Shown here: in pieces, positions 5,974 to 7,520 of the stretch
Position numbering within the stretch: the stretch's first letter is position 1
How the letters are laid out: each line of letters begins with the position of its first letter
Assembly (NCBI GenBank): GCA_900770655.1
Contig: CAAGLA010000057.1
Span: forward strand, 1 to 7,520
Direction of reading: 5' to 3'
DNA: 7,520 nucleotides
Source of the DNA: Bacteroidaceae bacterium
GTDB taxonomy: Bacteria > Bacteroidota > Bacteroidia > Bacteroidales > Bacteroidaceae
Translations under genes and position numbers: made by a program
The notes under the pieces: generated by a model
What the model saw: only the letters and a program-made list of their open reading frames with translations
Databases searched by the model: none
What the model was told of the DNA's origin: nothing

Positions 5974-7392
5974 ATGGAAGAGACAATATGCGCTTTGGCC
6001 ACATCGCAGGGCGGTGCGCTGAACGTGATAAGAGTGTCGGGCGAAAAGGCCTTTGAGATAGTATCAAAGATATTCACTCCCCGAAAAGGAACCCCATTGC
6101 AGGAGCGCCGAAGCCATTCGGCACTCTTCGGAGATATATGCACCGAAAGCGGTGAGGTACTCGACGAAGTGCTGGTGACAATAATGCGCGCACCACATAG
6201 CTACACAGGCGAGAACACAGCCGAGATAAGCTGCCACGCATCGCCCTACATAACACAGCAGATACTCCTGTTGCTGCTTGCAGGCGGAGCACGTCAGGCA
6301 ACACCCGGCGAGTTCACAATGCGCGCCTTTATGAACGGAAAAATGGACCTCAGCCGCGCCGAAGCAGTGGCCGACCTCATAGCATCGTCGTCGAGCGCAT
6401 CGCACAGGCTGGCAATGAGCCAACTCAAAGGAGGCTTCAGCAACGAACTGGGCGCACTACGCGACAAACTGCTGCATTTGACCTCCCTAATGGAACTGGA
6501 ACTCGACTTCAGCGAAGAAGATGTAGAGTTCGCCGACCGTAGCGAACTCCTCAGGCTATGCAGCGAAGTAGAAGAGGTGATGACGCGTCTCGCCGGCTCT
6601 TTCGGCGTGGGCAATGCAGTGAAGAACGGAATACCCGTAGCCATAGTAGGCGAGACAAATGTAGGCAAAAGCACACTGCTCAACGCCCTTCTGCACGAAG
6701 AACGTGCCATAGTAAGCGATATAAGCGGAACAACACGCGACACAGTAGAAGGAACAATGACACTCAGCGGCGTAACATTCCGCTTTATAGACACCGCCGG
6801 AGTGCGCGACACCACCGACGTGGTAGAAAAAATAGGAATAGAGCGCGCAATGGAGCAACTGGGCAAAGCATACATAGCACTGTGGCTGGTAGACCCAATG
6901 GCCGGCGAGCAGCAGATAGAAGAAGTCGCCAAGAAACTCCTGCCCGTGTGCAAAGGAAAAAAACTCGCACTGATAGTAAACAAGAGCGACGCAGTAGACC
7001 CCATAACACTCTCCCGCACAATGAAAAAAGGCGAAAGCCTGCTGAAAGAGTATGGGCACGGAGTAGAGTGGAGCAGCAGCGACCAATGGGCAGTGTCGGC
7101 AAGGCAAGGAGTGAATATAGACAAAGTAGAAGAATTCCTAGTGCGCAGCGCAGCCCTCCCATCAATATCCACCGGCGACGTAGTAGTAACAAACGTGCGC
7201 CACTACGAAGCCCTAGTACGCGCCCTGCAAAACATAAAAGAGGTAAAACAGAGCCTCGCCGACGGCATCAGCGGCGACCTCGTGAGCGAACACCTCCGCG
7301 CCGCTATAAACAACCTTTCGGAAATAGTAGGTGAAGTAACCAACGACGAAGTCTTGGGAAATATATTTGCAAACTTCTGTATCGGTAAGTAA
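5974..7392 (+). CDS. mnmE: tRNA modification GTPase MnmE
   Basis: This 472-residue protein has the MnmE layout. An N-terminal tetrahydrofolate-binding domain (1-~118, starting with the conserved DTICALAT-like METICALATSQGG region) comes first. A helical domain (~119-215 and ~380-472) is interrupted by an inserted Ras-like G domain with G1 GETNVGKS at 226-233, G2 GTTRD at 252-256, G3 DTAG at 273-276 and G4 NKSD at 336-339. The protein ends in the conserved FCIGK (C469). With MnmG it installs the (carboxymethyl)aminomethyl group on U34 of tRNAs, using GTP hydrolysis and a methylene-folate C1 donor. The ATG at 5974 aligns with the family start. An upstream in-frame TTG at 5920 would add 18 unrelated residues. 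Codon use is remarkably poor in T-ending codons (2 of 172 codons from 6787 to 7302) but changes sharply in the last 28 codons (7 T-ending). Confidence 0.96.
   Translation: MEETICALATSQGGALNVIRVSGEKAFEIVSKIFTPRKGTPLQERRSHSALFGDICTESGEVLDEVLVTIMRAPHSYTGENTAEISCHASPYITQQILLLLLAGGARQATPGEFTMRAFMNGKMDLSRAEAVADLIASSSSASHRLAMSQLKGGFSNELGALRDKLLHLTSLMELELDFSEEDVEFADRSELLRLCSEVEEVMTRLAGSFGVGNAVKNGIPVAIVGETNVGKSTLLNALLHEERAIVSDISGTTRDTVEGTMTLSGVTFRFIDTAGVRDTTDVVEKIGIERAMEQLGKAYIALWLVDPMAGEQQIEEVAKKLLPVCKGKKLALIVNKSDAVDPITLSRTMKKGESLLKEYGHGVEWSSSDQWAVSARQGVNIDKVEEFLVRSAALPSISTGDVVVTNVRHYEALVRALQNIKEVKQSLADGISGDLVSEHLRAAINNLSEIVGEVTNDEVLGNIFANFCIGK
7375..7392 (+). other. Potential integration (att) target at the mnmE 3' end
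   Basis: The 18 bases encoding the terminal FCIGK plus stop cover the region that SGI1-type integrative elements are known to use as attB in mnmE (trmE/thdF). The protein tail is highly conserved across bacteria, so the resemblance alone could come from coding constraint. A codon-use break lies just upstream (from about 7303). Whether an element is actually integrated here cannot be seen, because only 128 bp follow. Confidence 0.25.
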
Positions 7393-7395
7393 GTT

Positions 7396-7432
7396 ATTGA
7401 TTATCAAATAGTTAAATCAATCATAAATGATT
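7396..7432. repeat. AT-rich inverted repeats just after mnmE
   Basis: ATTGATT (7396-7402) and AATCAAT (7415-7421) are a perfect 7-bp inverted repeat. AATCAT (7419-7424) and ATGATT (7427-7432) form a second, overlapping one with a 2-bp spacer. They lie between the stop codon and the terminator hairpin. In such A/T-rich DNA they may be chance, or protein-binding sites near a possible att site. Confidence 0.3.
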
Positions 7433-7462
7433 AATATAGCACTCTTTACGGGTGCTATATTT
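7433..7462 (+). terminator. Hairpin terminator after mnmE
   Basis: Arms 7433-7442 and 7452-7461 form a perfect 10-bp stem (AATATAGCAC/GTGCTATATT). It can extend inward by T-G and C-G pairs (7443/7451, 7444/7450) to a 5-nt TTTAC loop. The 3' side is T-rich (ATATTTGTTTG), giving a moderate intrinsic terminator 40 nt after the mnmE stop. It may also serve a gene converging from the right. Confidence 0.65.
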
Positions 7463-7520
7463 GTTTGTGCAAGCATCGTTGTTAATCGTTGCTAAGCCTT
7501 TTTACGCCTGGTTTTGTACC

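Noticed and set aside
5916..6056. Short ORF from ATG 5916 (about 46 codons) overlapping the mnmE start
   Set aside because: It mostly overlaps mnmE in another frame, has no recognisable sequence and no supporting signal. A leader-peptide role is not supported.
6294..7172. 292-codon open frame on the - strand inside mnmE
   Set aside because: It is an antisense shadow of mnmE caused by the T-poor, A/C-rich third positions. Its translation is Ser/Arg/Thr-rich with no recognisable domain, while the + frame has all MnmE motifs.
6558..7334. 258-codon + strand open frame rich in Arg, overlapping mnmE out of frame
   Set aside because: It is a +2 frame shadow. The extreme Arg/Ser/Lys content follows from mnmE codon bias, not from a real basic protein.
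1..7520. CRISPR arrays, tRNA or rRNA genes, insertion sequences
   Set aside because: No regularly spaced repeats, no cloverleaf-like segment and no transposase or terminal inverted repeats were seen on either strand.

Overview
The window reads as ordinary chromosome from a member of the Bacteroidota, most likely Bacteroidales and probably an anaerobic gut-type lineage. The evidence is a rubredoxin-less C-terminal ferritin-like domain of the reverse-rubrerythrin type, a TPR/PD40 envelope protein of the kind abundant in this phylum, an NfeD-FloA pair, A/T-rich leaders without clear Shine-Dalgarno sequences, and TAnnTTTG-type -7 promoter boxes. I could not search databases, so the phylum comes from family resemblance and signals only.

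Layout. Bases 1-351 (+) hold the 3' end of a peroxide-detoxifying rubrerythrin. Bases 352-643 are a convergent intergenic region with two strong hairpins. Bases 644-1786 (-) are a two-gene unit, ttcA followed by a DUF486/DMT-type small membrane protein. Bases 1787-2029 are a divergent promoter region with two TAnnTTTG boxes and two 12-bp interrupted palindromes. From 2030 to 7392 (+) five genes point the same way: an exported TPR/PD40/coiled-coil protein, a short NfeD-like membrane protein, FloA (SPFH/flotillin-like), a uridine phosphorylase-family nucleoside phosphorylase, and mnmE. The first three are separated by only 19 nt each and look like one transcript. The last two are separated by 68 and 85 nt and may read through or have their own weak promoters. 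Bases 7393-7520 are noncoding, with a hairpin terminator after mnmE and an unassigned end.

How the genes fit together. NfeD and FloA are known partners in membrane-microdomain organisation, and the exported TPR/PD40 protein transcribed ahead of them is a candidate periplasmic or outer-membrane partner. TtcA (s2C32) and MnmE (cmnm5/nm5 at U34) both modify the tRNA anticodon loop but sit in different transcription units. The nucleoside phosphorylase serves pyrimidine salvage.

Nothing here is an obvious new defence or mobile system. The observations most worth a second look are the PD40/TPR-NfeD-FloA unit, whose first protein lacks the usual OmpA domain, and the abrupt change in codon use over the last ~28 codons of mnmE. 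The 3' end of mnmE is a known integration target for SGI1-type elements.
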